The position numbers and the translations under genes are program-made. Below the pieces are notes generated by a model. That model was not told where the DNA came from, did not search any database, and saw only the letters and a list, made by a program, of their open reading frames with translations. From positions 81,381-145,380 of the forward strand of contig JAQXDI010000007.1 of assembly GCA_029251465.1 (NCBI GenBank): a DNA stretch of 64,000 nucleotides, given 5' to 3'. This document shows, in pieces, positions 8,602-17,469 of the stretch (positions are counted from its first letter, which is position 1; every line of letters starts with the position of its first letter). This DNA is from Ascidiaceihabitans sp. (GTDB lineage: Bacteria > Pseudomonadota > Alphaproteobacteria > Rhodobacterales > Rhodobacteraceae).

Positions 8602-9531
8602 ATGAACTGGATTTCCAACTACGTCCGGCCCCGGATCAACTCGATTTTCTCGCGTCGCGAAACGCCGGATAATCTGTGGACGAAATGTAGTGAATGCGGA
8701 ACCATGCTGTTTCACCGCGAAGTGTCGGACAACCTGAATGTCTGCACCAGCTGTGGGCATCACATGGCGATCACCCCGCGTGACCGGTTCACCGCCCTGT
8801 TTGACGGAGGTGTTTTTGCCGAGATCGACGTGCCTGAACCCATCGCTGATCCGCTGACGTTTCGGGATCAGAAAAAATATCCCGACCGGATGAAGCTTGC
8901 GCAGAAAACCACGGGCGAAAAAGACGCCATGTTGGTTGCGGTTGGCGATATCGGTCGCACACCGATTGTTGCCGCAGCGCAGGATTTCTCGTTTATGGGC
9001 GGGTCCATGGGCATGTACGTGGGCAACGCGATCATCGCGGCTGCCACCGAGGCCGTGAAACAAAAACGCCCGCTGGTGCTGTTTTCCGCTGCTGGTGGCG
9101 CGCGCATGCAAGAAGGGATTTTGTCCTTGATGCAGATGCCGCGCACGACCGTGGCTGTGCAAATGCTGAAAGAAGCCGGGCTGCCCTACATCGTGGTTCT
9201 GACGCATCCGACCACAGGCGGCGTGACCGCGTCCTACGCGATGCTGGGCGACGTGCACATCGCCGAACCAAACGCACTGATCTGTTTTGCAGGCCCGCGC
9301 GTGATCGAACAAACCATCCGCGAACAACTGCCCGAAGGGTTCCAGCGCGCGGAATATTTGCTGGATCACGGCATGCTGGACCGCGTCATCAAACGCACCG
9401 ACATGCGCGAAGAACTGATTACGATTGTGCGCATGCTGATGGGCATGACCCCAGCAATCAAAGGCGATCTGCCCGCACCTGACCCCGAGGCCACAGACGA
9501 TGTGTCTGAACAGATGACTGACGCCAAATGA
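8602..9531 (+). CDS. accD: Acetyl-CoA carboxylase carboxyltransferase subunit beta
   Basis: AccD with AccA transfers the carboxyl group from biotin to acetyl-CoA, forming malonyl-CoA for fatty acid synthesis. The N-terminal zinc ribbon is intact (CSECG near residue 33 and CTSCG near 52). The crotonase-fold core shows [12 protein letters not shown] and [14 protein letters not shown]. The length of 309 residues is normal. A ribosome binding site AGGGAACG precedes the ATG. The last four bases overlap the folC start (ATGA), the conserved accD-folC arrangement of proteobacteria. Confidence 0.97.
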   Translation: MNWISNYVRPRINSIFSRRETPDNLWTKCSECGTMLFHREVSDNLNVCTSCGHHMAITPRDRFTALFDGGVFAEIDVPEPIADPLTFRDQKKYPDRMKLAQKTTGEKDAMLVAVGDIGRTPIVAAAQDFSFMGGSMGMYVGNAIIAAATEAVKQKRPLVLFSAAGGARMQEGILSLMQMPRTTVAVQMLKEAGLPYIVVLTHPTTGGVTASYAMLGDVHIAEPNALICFAGPRVIEQTIREQLPEGFQRAEYLLDHGMLDRVIKRTDMREELITIVRMLMGMTPAIKGDLPAPDPEATDDVSEQMTDAK

Positions 9532-10802
9532 GCACGAAAAATTCGGACGCCATCCTGGATCGGATGATGGCCTTGCACCCCAAGATCATCGATTTGACCT
9601 TGGATCGGATGTTTCGTCTGCTGAACGCGCTGGGCAATCCGCAGAACGATCTGCCGCCGGTGATCCACATCGCAGGCACCAACGGCAAGGGTTCGACCCA
9701 AGCGATGATCCGCGCCGGTCTAGAGGGTGCTGGCAAGATGGTGCACGCCTACACCTCGCCGCATCTGGCGCGTTTTCACGAACGAATTCGCCTCGCGGGC
9801 ACGCTGATTGACGAGGCGTATCTGACTGAAGTGTTGGATGAATGCTACGCGGCCAACGGCGGCGAAACGATCACCTATTTTGAAATCACGACCTGTGCCG
9901 CGATGCTCGCCTTTGCGCGCACCCCTGCGGATTACACCCTGCTAGAGGTCGGCCTTGGCGGCCGTCTGGATGCGACCAACGTCATCGACAAACCCGCGCT
10001 GACAATCATCACGCCGGTGTCCTTTGATCACCCGCAATTTCTGGGTGACACAGTCGGTGAAATCGCCTTCGAAAAGGCGGGAATTCTGAAACGTGGCGTG
10101 ACTGGAATTATCGCAGGTCAGTCTGATGAAGGACTGGACGTGATCGAGGCGCGCGCCGCCAAAATCGGCGCGCCGTTGCTTGCCCAAGGTCAACATTGGC
10201 ACGCATGGGAAGAACGCGGACGCCTGATTTACCAAGACGAAAATGGGCTGCTAGACTTGCCGCCCCCCGCCTTGATGGGCGCGCACCAATTCCAGAATGC
10301 AGGCACAGCCCTGACCGCCCTGCGCCACCTCGGTTTTGGCGAGGACGCATGCGAGGCGGCGCCAAGAGATGTCAGTTGGCCCGCACGCATGCAGCGGCTG
10401 GAATCCGGTCCGTTGATCGATCTGGGGCCGGACGCTGAATTCTGGCTGGACGGCGGGCATAACGCCGCCTGTGCCGCGACGTTGGCGGAAACGCTGACAC
10501 GTCTGCCAAAACGGCCAACGCACCTGATTTGCGGGTTAATGAACACCAAAGACGTGCACGGATACATGGCCCCGTTGGTGGAACACGTACAGTCGCTCAG
10601 CGCCGTTTCGATCCCCGGTGAAGTGAACACGTTGCCGGGCGCGGACACGGCGATTGCCGCCAACGCCGCTGGAATTCCCGCACATGAAGCGGTGGACGTG
10701 CGCACGGCAATCACCGAAATCCTGGCCAAAGACAGCCAAGCCCGCATTTTGATTTGCGGGTCTTTGTACCTTGCTGGCGCGGTTTTACGCGAAAACGGCT
10801 AA
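9528..10802 (+). CDS. folC: Folylpolyglutamate synthase / dihydrofolate synthase
   Basis: FolC joins glutamate to dihydropteroate and adds further glutamates to folates, a cytosolic ATP-dependent ligase of the Mur ligase superfamily. The P-loop [14 protein letters not shown] is at residues 46-59. [15 protein letters not shown] and [20 protein letters not shown] are hallmark sequences, and the C-terminal domain contains DGGHNAAC. The length of 424 residues is typical. It overlaps accD by four bases and is translationally coupled to it. No terminator is obvious downstream. Confidence 0.96.
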   Translation: MSTKNSDAILDRMMALHPKIIDLTLDRMFRLLNALGNPQNDLPPVIHIAGTNGKGSTQAMIRAGLEGAGKMVHAYTSPHLARFHERIRLAGTLIDEAYLTEVLDECYAANGGETITYFEITTCAAMLAFARTPADYTLLEVGLGGRLDATNVIDKPALTIITPVSFDHPQFLGDTVGEIAFEKAGILKRGVTGIIAGQSDEGLDVIEARAAKIGAPLLAQGQHWHAWEERGRLIYQDENGLLDLPPPALMGAHQFQNAGTALTALRHLGFGEDACEAAPRDVSWPARMQRLESGPLIDLGPDAEFWLDGGHNAACAATLAETLTRLPKRPTHLICGLMNTKDVHGYMAPLVEHVQSLSAVSIPGEVNTLPGADTAIAANAAGIPAHEAVDVRTAITEILAKDSQARILICGSLYLAGAVLRENG

Positions 10803-10840
10803 CTTACAGAAGTATTTGAGTTGCGCGAATCAACCGCATG

Positions 10841-10886
10841 TTGACGTATTAGCAGATTTCCGGCTATTTCTTGAGTAGAACTCAAG
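10841..10886 (+). promoter_or_regulatory. Candidate promoter with a 7-base inverted repeat
   Basis: TTGACG at 10841 and TATTTC at 10865 are spaced 18 bases apart. Directly downstream lies CTTGAGT-AGA-ACTCAAG (10870-10886), a perfect inverted repeat well placed to be an operator. A GANTC methylation site (GAATC) is at 10827-10831. The downstream gene starts at 10939. Confidence 0.4.
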
Positions 10887-10938
10887 GGCTGGGATGCACG
10901 TTGCATAATCAGTCTCTACTCTTTGAGGGAAGAGCAAT

Positions 10939-11214
10939 ATGGGCTGGCGCAAGTTAAATGCGCCTCGGTTAAGCGAGTCTGCGGACCCGCACGCCGAGGG
11001 CGCGTCTTCTAATATGAAATTGATGTTGATTGCAGCGGCCTTTTTGCTGGTGACGATCGGTTTGATCCTGATGCAACCCAGCCGCGCACCGCAGCAAATG
11101 GCAGCGTCGGAGCAACCAACCGCAGCTGTGACGTCTGAAACCCAAGTTGCGCGCGCCACATCCACGCAACAAACCCAAGACGTAACCCGTTCTAACACCT
11201 CGCTGTTGACGTGA
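10939..11214 (+). CDS. Small single-pass membrane protein, 91 residues
   Basis: Not recognised. A hydrophilic N-terminus of 25 residues is followed by one membrane segment (MKLMLIAAAFLLVTIGLILM, residues 26-45). The tail of about 45 residues is rich in Gln, Thr, Ala and Ser and is probably periplasmic. The ATG follows a GAGGGAAGAG ribosome binding site. The stop overlaps the GTG start of the next gene (GTGA), so the two are likely translated together. Function is unknown. Confidence 0.65.
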   Translation: MGWRKLNAPRLSESADPHAEGASSNMKLMLIAAAFLLVTIGLILMQPSRAPQQMAASEQPTAAVTSETQVARATSTQQTQDVTRSNTSLLT

Positions 11215-11531
11215 CCCAATCTGAATTGACCGGCGATGTCAGCAAAATGCTGCGTAGCCCGATCCGTTTGAACGGGCAGCGTAATGACCTGCGTCAGCTG
11301 GCAAAAACGGCATTAGAAAGCTTTGGCCACACCGCGGTTCCAGGCGATGCGCTGTATGATCTTTTGGTGCAGGCCCTGGCCGAAGGACAGTCGAATGCCT
11401 ACATCGATGCCTTGCTGAACACCGCCGCAGGGCGCGGTGAAATGTCGGTTCCTGTAGCGCTTCAGACCGCGTCGGGGCGTTTGGATACGGACACATTGTT
11501 GCTTGGGCTTGCCTCGCTGATCACGCAGTAG
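11211..11531 (+). CDS. Hypothetical soluble protein, 106 residues
   Basis: Not recognised. It is a helical, soluble protein without cysteines or a signal. It starts at a GTG that overlaps the stop of the 91-residue membrane protein, so the two form a coupled pair. The last 11 bases overlap the 3' end of zapE on the other strand. A pair made of one anchored and one soluble partner suggests a small membrane-associated complex, but nothing in the sequence names it. Confidence 0.6.
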   Translation: MTQSELTGDVSKMLRSPIRLNGQRNDLRQLAKTALESFGHTAVPGDALYDLLVQALAEGQSNAYIDALLNTAAGRGEMSVPVALQTASGRLDTDTLLLGLASLITQ

Positions 11532-12591
11532 CCGCGTCGCCCCACCCGTCGCTTTGCATCTCGCGCAGACGCGACGCCGTGCGTTCAAATTCGAATGTGC
11601 CTTCACCTTCGACATACAACATTTCGGGCGTTGCGGCAGCAGAACAAATCAGCCGTACCTTTGCCTCGTACAGCGCGTCGATCAGCGTGACAAAGCGTTT
11701 GGCTTCGTTGAAATTTGACCGCGACAGTTGCGGAATATCGTCGATCAGCAATACTTTGACCGCCTCAGCCACGGCTAGAAAATCTGCGGGCCCAAGGAAT
11801 TTTCCGCAAAGATCGAAAAAGCTAGCCCGTGCAATTCCGTTTCTAAAACCGGGCAACACGACGTCGCGGCCTTTGACTTTCAACACCAATGGCTCTGCCG
11901 GTCCACCCGTCAAATCCTGCCAAACGGCGTTCATCGCGGCGCGGGATTCGGCGTTAGACGGGGTGAAATAAACTTGCGAACCTGACAGGCGATCTTGGCG
12001 GTAATCGGTTGGGCTGACCAGCTCGCACACCTCCATTTTGTCTTTGATCAGGTCGATGAAGGGCAAGAACGCCTCGCGGTTCAGACCGTGTTTGTACAGG
12101 TCATCGGGGATGCGATTTGACGTGGTCACAACGACAACGCCGGCGGCAAACAGCGCCTCAAACAAGCGACCCACGATCATCGCATCGGTGATGTCAGTGA
12201 TTTGCATTTCATCAAAGGCCAGCACGCGAACTTGGGCCACCACAGCGGCCGCAACTGGTGCAATCGGGTCTTTAACACCGGTGGCGCGCGCGGCGTGCAT
12301 CGCTGTCTGGATCTCTTGCATGAAGGCGTGAAAATGCACACGGCGCACCGGAACGTCACCCATGTTTTCGGCAAACATGTCCATCAGCATCGATTTTCCG
12401 CGCCCGACGCCACCCCACAGGTACAGCCCCTTTGGCGGCTCGGGGGCTTTGCGAAACCAACCGGATTTTACAGGTTCCTCGACACCTGCGCGGATGCGTT
12501 CGAAATGTGGCAGCACAGCTTGTTGGGCGGGGTCCGCCGTCAGCGAACCTGCCGCGACGAGGTCAGCGTAAAGGCGTGTCAAATCAGTCAT
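11521..12591 (-). CDS. zapE: Cell division protein ZapE (AFG1-like ATPase)
   Basis: ZapE is an AAA-type ATPase that modulates the FtsZ ring in bacteria. The mitochondrial homologue is AFG1/LACE1. The Walker A motif LWGGVGRGKSMLMD lies near residue 60, followed by RRVHFHAFM and the Walker B stretch VLAFDEMQITDI. The length is 356 residues from the ATG at 12591, which gives the conserved N-terminus MTDLTRLYADLV; the open frame upstream is not conserved. It is divergent from the MFS gene. In many alphaproteobacteria zapE lies near mdh and suc genes, but not here. Confidence 0.93.
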   Translation of the reverse strand: MTDLTRLYADLVAAGSLTADPAQQAVLPHFERIRAGVEEPVKSGWFRKAPEPPKGLYLWGGVGRGKSMLMDMFAENMGDVPVRRVHFHAFMQEIQTAMHAARATGVKDPIAPVAAAVVAQVRVLAFDEMQITDITDAMIVGRLFEALFAAGVVVVTTSNRIPDDLYKHGLNREAFLPFIDLIKDKMEVCELVSPTDYRQDRLSGSQVYFTPSNAESRAAMNAVWQDLTGGPAEPLVLKVKGRDVVLPGFRNGIARASFFDLCGKFLGPADFLAVAEAVKVLLIDDIPQLSRSNFNEAKRFVTLIDALYEAKVRLICSAAATPEMLYVEGEGTFEFERTASRLREMQSDGWGDAATA

Positions 12592-12721
12592 ATGTCGGGC
12601 ATAGCGTGCCGTCTTCTTGGTGAAAAGATCAAGCTTTGTGATGGTTTGACAAAAATTGCTGATTTGACGCGGGCGCGTGTCTGCATAAGATGGCCACAAC
12701 CGCCGATCAGGAGACATCGAC

Positions 12722-13954
12722 ATGGACCACCGCACCCCCATCATGACCCCCGTTTTGATCGTGGGCTGCGTGATTATCATGGTCAGCTTTGCCGTGCGCG
12801 CATCCTTTGGCGTGTTTCAAATCCCGATTGCCGAGGAATTCGGTTGGCTGCGGGCAGAATTTTCCTTGGCGATTGCAATCCAGAACCTTGCGTGGGGGAT
12901 CGGGCAGCCGTTTTTTGGTGCGATTGCGGAAAAGATCGGTGACCGAAAGGCCATCATCATCGGCGCGATTTTCTATGCTTTGGGCATGGTTCTGTCCGCG
13001 AATGGCACAACCCCGTTTGAACATCAGACCTATGCGTGGCTGGTTGGATTTGGCATCGCAGGGACGGGGTTTGGCGTGATCTTGGCCGTTGTGGGGCGTG
13101 CATCCAGCGATGAAAACCGGTCCATGTCGCTGGCAATTGTGACGGCTACAGGCAGCGTCGGCCAAGTTTTTGGCGCGCCTTTGGCCGAAGGTTTGATGAC
13201 CATCATGACGTGGCAATCTGTGTTTCTGGTCTTTGCGGGCATGGTTGTGGCGATCACGTTCACCCTGCCATTGATGCGCGCACCCGCCATGGCGACCAAG
13301 GCGGAATTGCAAGAAAGCATGGGCGAAATTCTGTTAAGAGCGGCCAAAGATCCGTCCTTTATGCTGATCTTTCTGGGCTTCTTTTCTTGCGGGTACCAGT
13401 TGGGGTTCATCACCGCGCATTTCCCTGCGTTTGTGACCGAAATGTGCGGTCCGATTTTGCCTGGTGGCGCGCTGCACAGCATGGGGATCACGACGACATC
13501 CGCGCTGGGGGCGATTGCGATTTCGCTGATCGGGTTGGCCAATATTGCAGGCACGCTACTGGCCGGTTGGGCGGGCAAGCATTTCTCCAAGAAATACCTG
13601 CTGGCGGGCATTTACACAGGGCGCACGATTATTGCCGCGCTGTTCATTATGCTGCCGATTACGCCGCTGTCGGTCATCCTGTTTTCGGTCGCGATGGGGT
13701 CGCTTTGGTTGGCGACGGTGCCCCTGACGTCGGGGTTGGTCGCGCATCTGTATGGGCTGCGCTACATGGGCACGCTGTACGGGATCGTGTTTTTCAGCCA
13801 CCAGTTGGGCAGCTTTTTGGGCGTTTGGCTGGGCGGGCGGATGTACGATTTATACGGCGACTACACCGCCGTTTGGTGGTTCGGCGTCGCAATCGGCGCG
13901 TTCAGTGCGATCGTACATTTGCCCATTCGTGAACAAAAACTGGTCGCCGCTTAG
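12722..13954 (+). CDS. MFS transporter, oxalate/formate-antiporter-like
   Basis: This 410-residue protein has about 12 membrane segments, as expected for the major facilitator superfamily. The first half carries AIAEKIGDRKAIIIG, a variant of the loop 2-3 motif. Overall resemblance is to the oxalate:formate antiporter branch, which transports small organic anions; the actual substrate cannot be read from sequence. It is divergent from zapE. Its stop overlaps by four bases the end of the alpha/beta hydrolase gene on the other strand. Confidence 0.85.
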   Translation: MDHRTPIMTPVLIVGCVIIMVSFAVRASFGVFQIPIAEEFGWLRAEFSLAIAIQNLAWGIGQPFFGAIAEKIGDRKAIIIGAIFYALGMVLSANGTTPFEHQTYAWLVGFGIAGTGFGVILAVVGRASSDENRSMSLAIVTATGSVGQVFGAPLAEGLMTIMTWQSVFLVFAGMVVAITFTLPLMRAPAMATKAELQESMGEILLRAAKDPSFMLIFLGFFSCGYQLGFITAHFPAFVTEMCGPILPGGALHSMGITTTSALGAIAISLIGLANIAGTLLAGWAGKHFSKKYLLAGIYTGRTIIAALFIMLPITPLSVILFSVAMGSLWLATVPLTSGLVAHLYGLRYMGTLYGIVFFSHQLGSFLGVWLGGRMYDLYGDYTAVWWFGVAIGAFSAIVHLPIREQKLVAA

Positions 13955-14868
13955 CGTTCGATATTTTCGGCAAGAATAGCCAAAATTTCATCCGTGTGCG
14001 TGTAGGTCACACCGTGGCCTGCGCCCTCGATCACCTCTTGCACCGCACCGCGTGACCACTGTGCAAGCGTGCCAACCGCAGCAATCGGGATCACATCGTC
14101 GTCACTGCCCCAAATCGCCAAAACTGGCGTGCCCGCCGCATGGATCGCGCGATGTTCGGCCTCAAGTGCTGTGCCAAGAAGGCCGCGCAAACTAGCGAGA
14201 ACGGCAGGGACATACCCGCGATACGTCAGCTCGTTTTCTTGTAATTCGGTGATGCCCTCGACGGACGATGGCAGGTCGCGTTCCGCCGCAATACCCTTGC
14301 GCATTTTGCTAGGGTACAAGGCCAACATTAACCAATCCCCGATCAGCGGCGTCTTTGCGATAAAGTTCACAATGGGCGAGGCAACCGTGCCCATGCCTGC
14401 GGGTGCGATCAGAACCAATTGACGCAAGCGGCTGGGGTTTTGGGCTGCGAACAGCGTCGCAATTGCGCCACCCATTGAATAACCGATGACCGTGAAATCG
14501 CGCGCGACACCTTGGTGTTCCAGCAGGTCGTTTAACTGCTGCAAAAAGAAATCACTGCTCTGAGCGCCTTTGGCTTTGTCCGAATACCCACGGCCAAACA
14601 GGTCATAGGTCAGCACGCGATAGCCCATAATCGCGAGCCCCCTGGTCAGCCCCCGCCACACAAACGACGGCGTCGTCAGGCCGTGCACACAGACGATAAT
14701 CGCGCCGCGTTGGGGGCCGAACCATTCAAAATGCGTGACGCCTTGGGACAGCGTCGCGAACTGCCCTGTCGCGGTTTTACGCGCACTGTCGTTCATCCTT
14801 TTGCGCGTGACCTCGATCACGACCGGAACGGCAATGACACCGAGCAGAATGACGATAAACCACGTCAT
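13951..14868 (-). CDS. Membrane-anchored alpha/beta hydrolase
   Basis: A 305-residue serine hydrolase. Residues 1-17 form a membrane anchor (MTWFIVILLGVIAVPVV). The nucleophile elbow GYSMGGAIA is near residue 136. The acid is probably in IWGSDDDVIP and the histidine in GAGHGVTYTH. The ATG at 14868 overlaps the stop of the ornithine cyclodeaminase-like gene (ATGA), which fixes this start over one five codons upstream. It is the last gene of a three-gene operon with the HAD phosphatase and cyclodeaminase-like genes. Substrate is unknown. Confidence 0.85.
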   Translation of the reverse strand: MTWFIVILLGVIAVPVVIEVTRKRMNDSARKTATGQFATLSQGVTHFEWFGPQRGAIIVCVHGLTTPSFVWRGLTRGLAIMGYRVLTYDLFGRGYSDKAKGAQSSDFFLQQLNDLLEHQGVARDFTVIGYSMGGAIATLFAAQNPSRLRQLVLIAPAGMGTVASPIVNFIAKTPLIGDWLMLALYPSKMRKGIAAERDLPSSVEGITELQENELTYRGYVPAVLASLRGLLGTALEAEHRAIHAAGTPVLAIWGSDDDVIPIAAVGTLAQWSRGAVQEVIEGAGHGVTYTHTDEILAILAENIER

Positions 14869-15785
14869 GATTTGTCCATCCAACGATCCAGAATATAGCG
14901 GCTGGTCATCAGGTCCAGATGCGCGCCACCGCCGTTTTTGAACAATGTGATTTCATCGTCGGACTGGCGTTTGAACGCGGCCATGTCGTAGTAATCCGCC
15001 ACGATGTGTTCGCGACTGATCGCGCCTGTTTCCAGCGGTATTTTGATCTCGCCGATATGGCCCAGCGTGGTGTCATAACTGTCCACGAACACGCGGGCGC
15101 GCTGCAAGGCTTCGTTGTCGACTTCGCGCATGTCAGGGCGATAAGCACCAATCAAATCAACGTGTTGGCCGGGTCGTAACCACGCCCCTTTGATCAACGG
15201 TTCGGTTGACATCGTCGCTGAGGTGATGATGTCGGCGTTGTTCACAGCGGTCTCAAGATCATCTGCGATCAACAGGCCGGGCAGCTCTGCCGCCATCTTT
15301 TCTGCGTTCGGGGCAGAGCGGTTCCAGACGGTGAAAACAGCATCAGGAAACGCCACACGATACGCACTGTGCAGCGCGCGCCCTTGGGTGCCAGCGCCCA
15401 CGATCAGGATGTGGCGACTGTCGGCACGTGCAAGGCGACGCGCGGCCGTCAGACTGTCACCGGCGGTCTTCCATTTGGTCACCAGATGAAAGTCGATGAT
15501 CGCCTCAAGCATCCCGTTTTCATTGGAATAAAGGTTCACGCCGCCATTGATCATCGGTGCGCCAGAGGCGGGATTGTTCGGGAAAATAGTGGCTGATTTT
15601 ACTGCGATACCCAGCCCGTCGATCCACGCGGACCGCGACAGCAAAGTGTCTGGATCACGATACAAAAACGTGTCGCCGATTTCGGCTTTGGGCAGGGTGT
15701 GCCCGGCGGCCAACGCGTCCGTCAGGCCGATCCAATCCAGCACGGCCTCGCCTTCGTCAAACGGGATAAACGGGATCGAAGTCAT
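14865..15785 (-). CDS. Ornithine cyclodeaminase family protein
   Basis: The 306-residue protein belongs to the ornithine cyclodeaminase/mu-crystallin family of NAD(P)-dependent enzymes. The Rossmann motif LIVGAGTQGRAL is near residue 126, and ITSATMSTEPLIKG matches the family. Members may deaminate ornithine, reduce cyclic imines or dehydrogenate alanine, so the substrate is open. It overlaps the HAD gene upstream and the hydrolase gene downstream by four bases each (ATGA), so the three are translationally coupled. Confidence 0.88.
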   Translation of the reverse strand: MTSIPFIPFDEGEAVLDWIGLTDALAAGHTLPKAEIGDTFLYRDPDTLLSRSAWIDGLGIAVKSATIFPNNPASGAPMINGGVNLYSNENGMLEAIIDFHLVTKWKTAGDSLTAARRLARADSRHILIVGAGTQGRALHSAYRVAFPDAVFTVWNRSAPNAEKMAAELPGLLIADDLETAVNNADIITSATMSTEPLIKGAWLRPGQHVDLIGAYRPDMREVDNEALQRARVFVDSYDTTLGHIGEIKIPLETGAISREHIVADYYDMAAFKRQSDDEITLFKNGGGAHLDLMTSRYILDRWMDKS

Positions 15786-16402
15786 TGCGCCTCATCTCTG
15801 CCTAGCAAGCCCGCTGTGACCAGTTTATTCGCCCACCCCTGTGGATGCTCGAACAAATGTGTCTGCCAGCCGCGCGCATTGGCGGCATCGATGTTGTCTT
15901 GGCGATCATCGGCAAACAGCAAGGCGTCACCGGACAGGCCGGAGGCGTCCTCGAGCATTTGATAAATCACCGAATCGGGTTTGATCACCCCCATGTGACC
16001 CGAGATGAAATCGCGATCAAATTTGCGCATGAACGGATAGGATTCAGCCGCCAAATCATAGGTCTGGATGCCAAAATTGGTGAGCGAGAAAACCTGTATC
16101 CCCTTGGCCTGCAACGCATACATCAACCGCTCTGAGTGGGTGATCAACGGGGCCGCCATGTCGATCCAGCGGTCATGCCAAAGATGGATTTCGTCCGCCC
16201 AGTCAGAGTGATCCTTGGCCGTTTGCATCAACGTGTCGTGAAAATTCGCGCCAGCATCGATACGATCGTTCATGCTATGCAAGTCCACCGCCGCAAAGAA
16301 GCCACGACGGCGGTCTTCACCGATGACGCTGTCAAAAAACTGCTCAGGCTGCCAACCGATAAGAACGTTTCCGATGTCGAAGATCACGGCTTTGATGGTC
16401 AT
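15782..16402 (-). CDS. HAD family hydrolase (YihX-like phosphatase)
   Basis: A 206-residue haloacid dehalogenase superfamily hydrolase. Motif I reads VIFDIGNVL (residues 5-13), the DxG form seen in YihX-like sugar-phosphate phosphatases. Motif II is FSLTNFG, and motifs III/IV are KPDSVIY and LLFADDRQDNI. The ATG at 16402 puts motif I at the N-terminus; the open frame continues upstream without conservation. Its ribosome binding site (AAAAGGA) lies in one arm of an inverted repeat described separately. First gene of the three-gene operon. Confidence 0.87.
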   Translation of the reverse strand: MTIKAVIFDIGNVLIGWQPEQFFDSVIGEDRRRGFFAAVDLHSMNDRIDAGANFHDTLMQTAKDHSDWADEIHLWHDRWIDMAAPLITHSERLMYALQAKGIQVFSLTNFGIQTYDLAAESYPFMRKFDRDFISGHMGVIKPDSVIYQMLEDASGLSGDALLFADDRQDNIDAANARGWQTHLFEHPQGWANKLVTAGLLGRDEAQ

Positions 16403-16411
16403 TGAGGGTAT

Positions 16412-16454
16412 CCTTTTGGGGTCGCCGACAACGTCCTGTTTTCTGGCCAAAAGG
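16412..16454 (-). promoter_or_regulatory. Leader hairpin that could mask the HAD gene ribosome binding site
   Basis: CCTTTTGG (16412-16419) and CCAAAAGG (16447-16454) form an 8-base inverted repeat across 27 bases. In the minus-strand transcript the distal arm contains AAAAGGA, the Shine-Dalgarno sequence about 10 bases before the start codon at 16402. Folding would hide it. The promoter position is not known, so inclusion in the transcript is inferred. Confidence 0.4.
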
Positions 16455-16569
16455 TCAATCTGTGTTTGAGCGGGAGTGGCTATCTCCGTTTGCTAGTTTT
16501 CTCTATCGGCGCAATAGAGCTTGAGTGTAAGAGATGAGCTAAATGCGTCACCTTAGGGTTTAAATAATA

Positions 16570-16992
16570 ATGGCAAATTTACGGAGAGTAGTGGCAGCAT
16601 TTATCATTGCTCCAATGACAGCACCACTTCTAGCGATCGCGGGGAACTACGTTTCCCAAGATGTAGTATTCCACCAGTTCATTATCGTAATTGGGGTTAC
16701 GGTCGGATACGGCTGTGCGATCATAGTTGGGCTACCTGCATATTTCTTGTATTTCAGGAATTTACAGCCAATGAGGTTTGGACCGTTCTTGGGGTTTACG
16801 GCTAATTGTACCGCTGGTTACTTTGGGCTGATGGGTGTTGTCATGGTAAGCCAAGATGGCCTGTTGGCGCTCTTGTCAGCTACGTACCTTGGTTACGGCC
16901 TTATTTTCTTTGTTTTTACAGGGCTATCAGTTGCGGTTTTCTATTTGATCGGGTTCCATAGCTTTCGAAGTGCCGGGAAAACTGATCGGTGA
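16570..16992 (+). CDS. Small four-helix membrane protein, base composition unlike neighbours
   Basis: A 140-residue protein with four hydrophobic segments (about residues 8-26, 35-60, 71-92 and 98-127) and a short charged tail. No family recognised. The gene and its upstream 150 bases are visibly richer in A and T, with codons such as ATA and TTA that are rare in the neighbouring genes. This suggests recent acquisition. It is a lone plus-strand gene between two minus-strand operons. Confidence 0.6.
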   Translation: MANLRRVVAAFIIAPMTAPLLAIAGNYVSQDVVFHQFIIVIGVTVGYGCAIIVGLPAYFLYFRNLQPMRFGPFLGFTANCTAGYFGLMGVVMVSQDGLLALLSATYLGYGLIFFVFTGLSVAVFYLIGFHSFRSAGKTDR

Positions 16993-17022
16993 GTTCGTTT
17001 TCCAGAGTGGTAGCCTCTGAGC

Positions 17023-17469
17023 TTATCGCGCCGCCGCCCGCATTTCCCGCTCTAGCGCTTCCAAAAACCGCGAGCGATCCGCTTTGGTGAACCCTTTGCC
17101 GCCGCCTTGGCGAAACGGGTCAGCCGCGCGTAAATCTGTCATCAAATCGCGCGTTGCCAGCACGTTGCCGATGTTGGCTGCGGTCAATGCTTCGCCGTTG
17201 TGTTTTAGGACGCGCGCGCCGGCCTCGACACATTTTGCAGCCAGCGGAATGTCACCCGTCACGACAACGTCGCCCGGCCCGCAGCGGTCCGCGATCCACA
17301 TGTCGGCCACATCAGGGCCCGCGTCGACGATTATGTTTTCGACCAACGGGTTCTGCGAGGGGCGCAAGCCGCCGTTGGATACCACGAACATCTGGCACTT
17401 GTGGCGGGTTGCAACGCGCTCGGCCTCCTCCTTTACGGGGCAGGCGTCGGCGTCGATGTACAGGCTCAC
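17023..17469 (-). CDS. YaiI/YqxD family protein (DUF188)
   Basis: A 148-residue protein of the YaiI/YqxD (UPF0178) family, related to PIN/NYN-type nuclease folds. The N-terminal [13 protein letters not shown] and the later [20 protein letters not shown] match the family, with acidic residues that would bind metal. Biochemical function is not established. Its start codon overlaps the stop of sthA by four bases (ATGA), so it is translated after sthA. Confidence 0.88.
   Translation of the reverse strand: MSLYIDADACPVKEEAERVATRHKCQMFVVSNGGLRPSQNPLVENIIVDAGPDVADMWIADRCGPGDVVVTGDIPLAAKCVEAGARVLKHNGEALTAANIGNVLATRDLMTDLRAADPFRQGGGKGFTKADRSRFLEALEREMRAAAR

Noticed and set aside
12592..12780. N-terminal extension of zapE
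   Set aside because: The extra 63 residues overlap the divergent MFS gene and are not part of the family; the ATG at 12591 gives the standard N-terminus.
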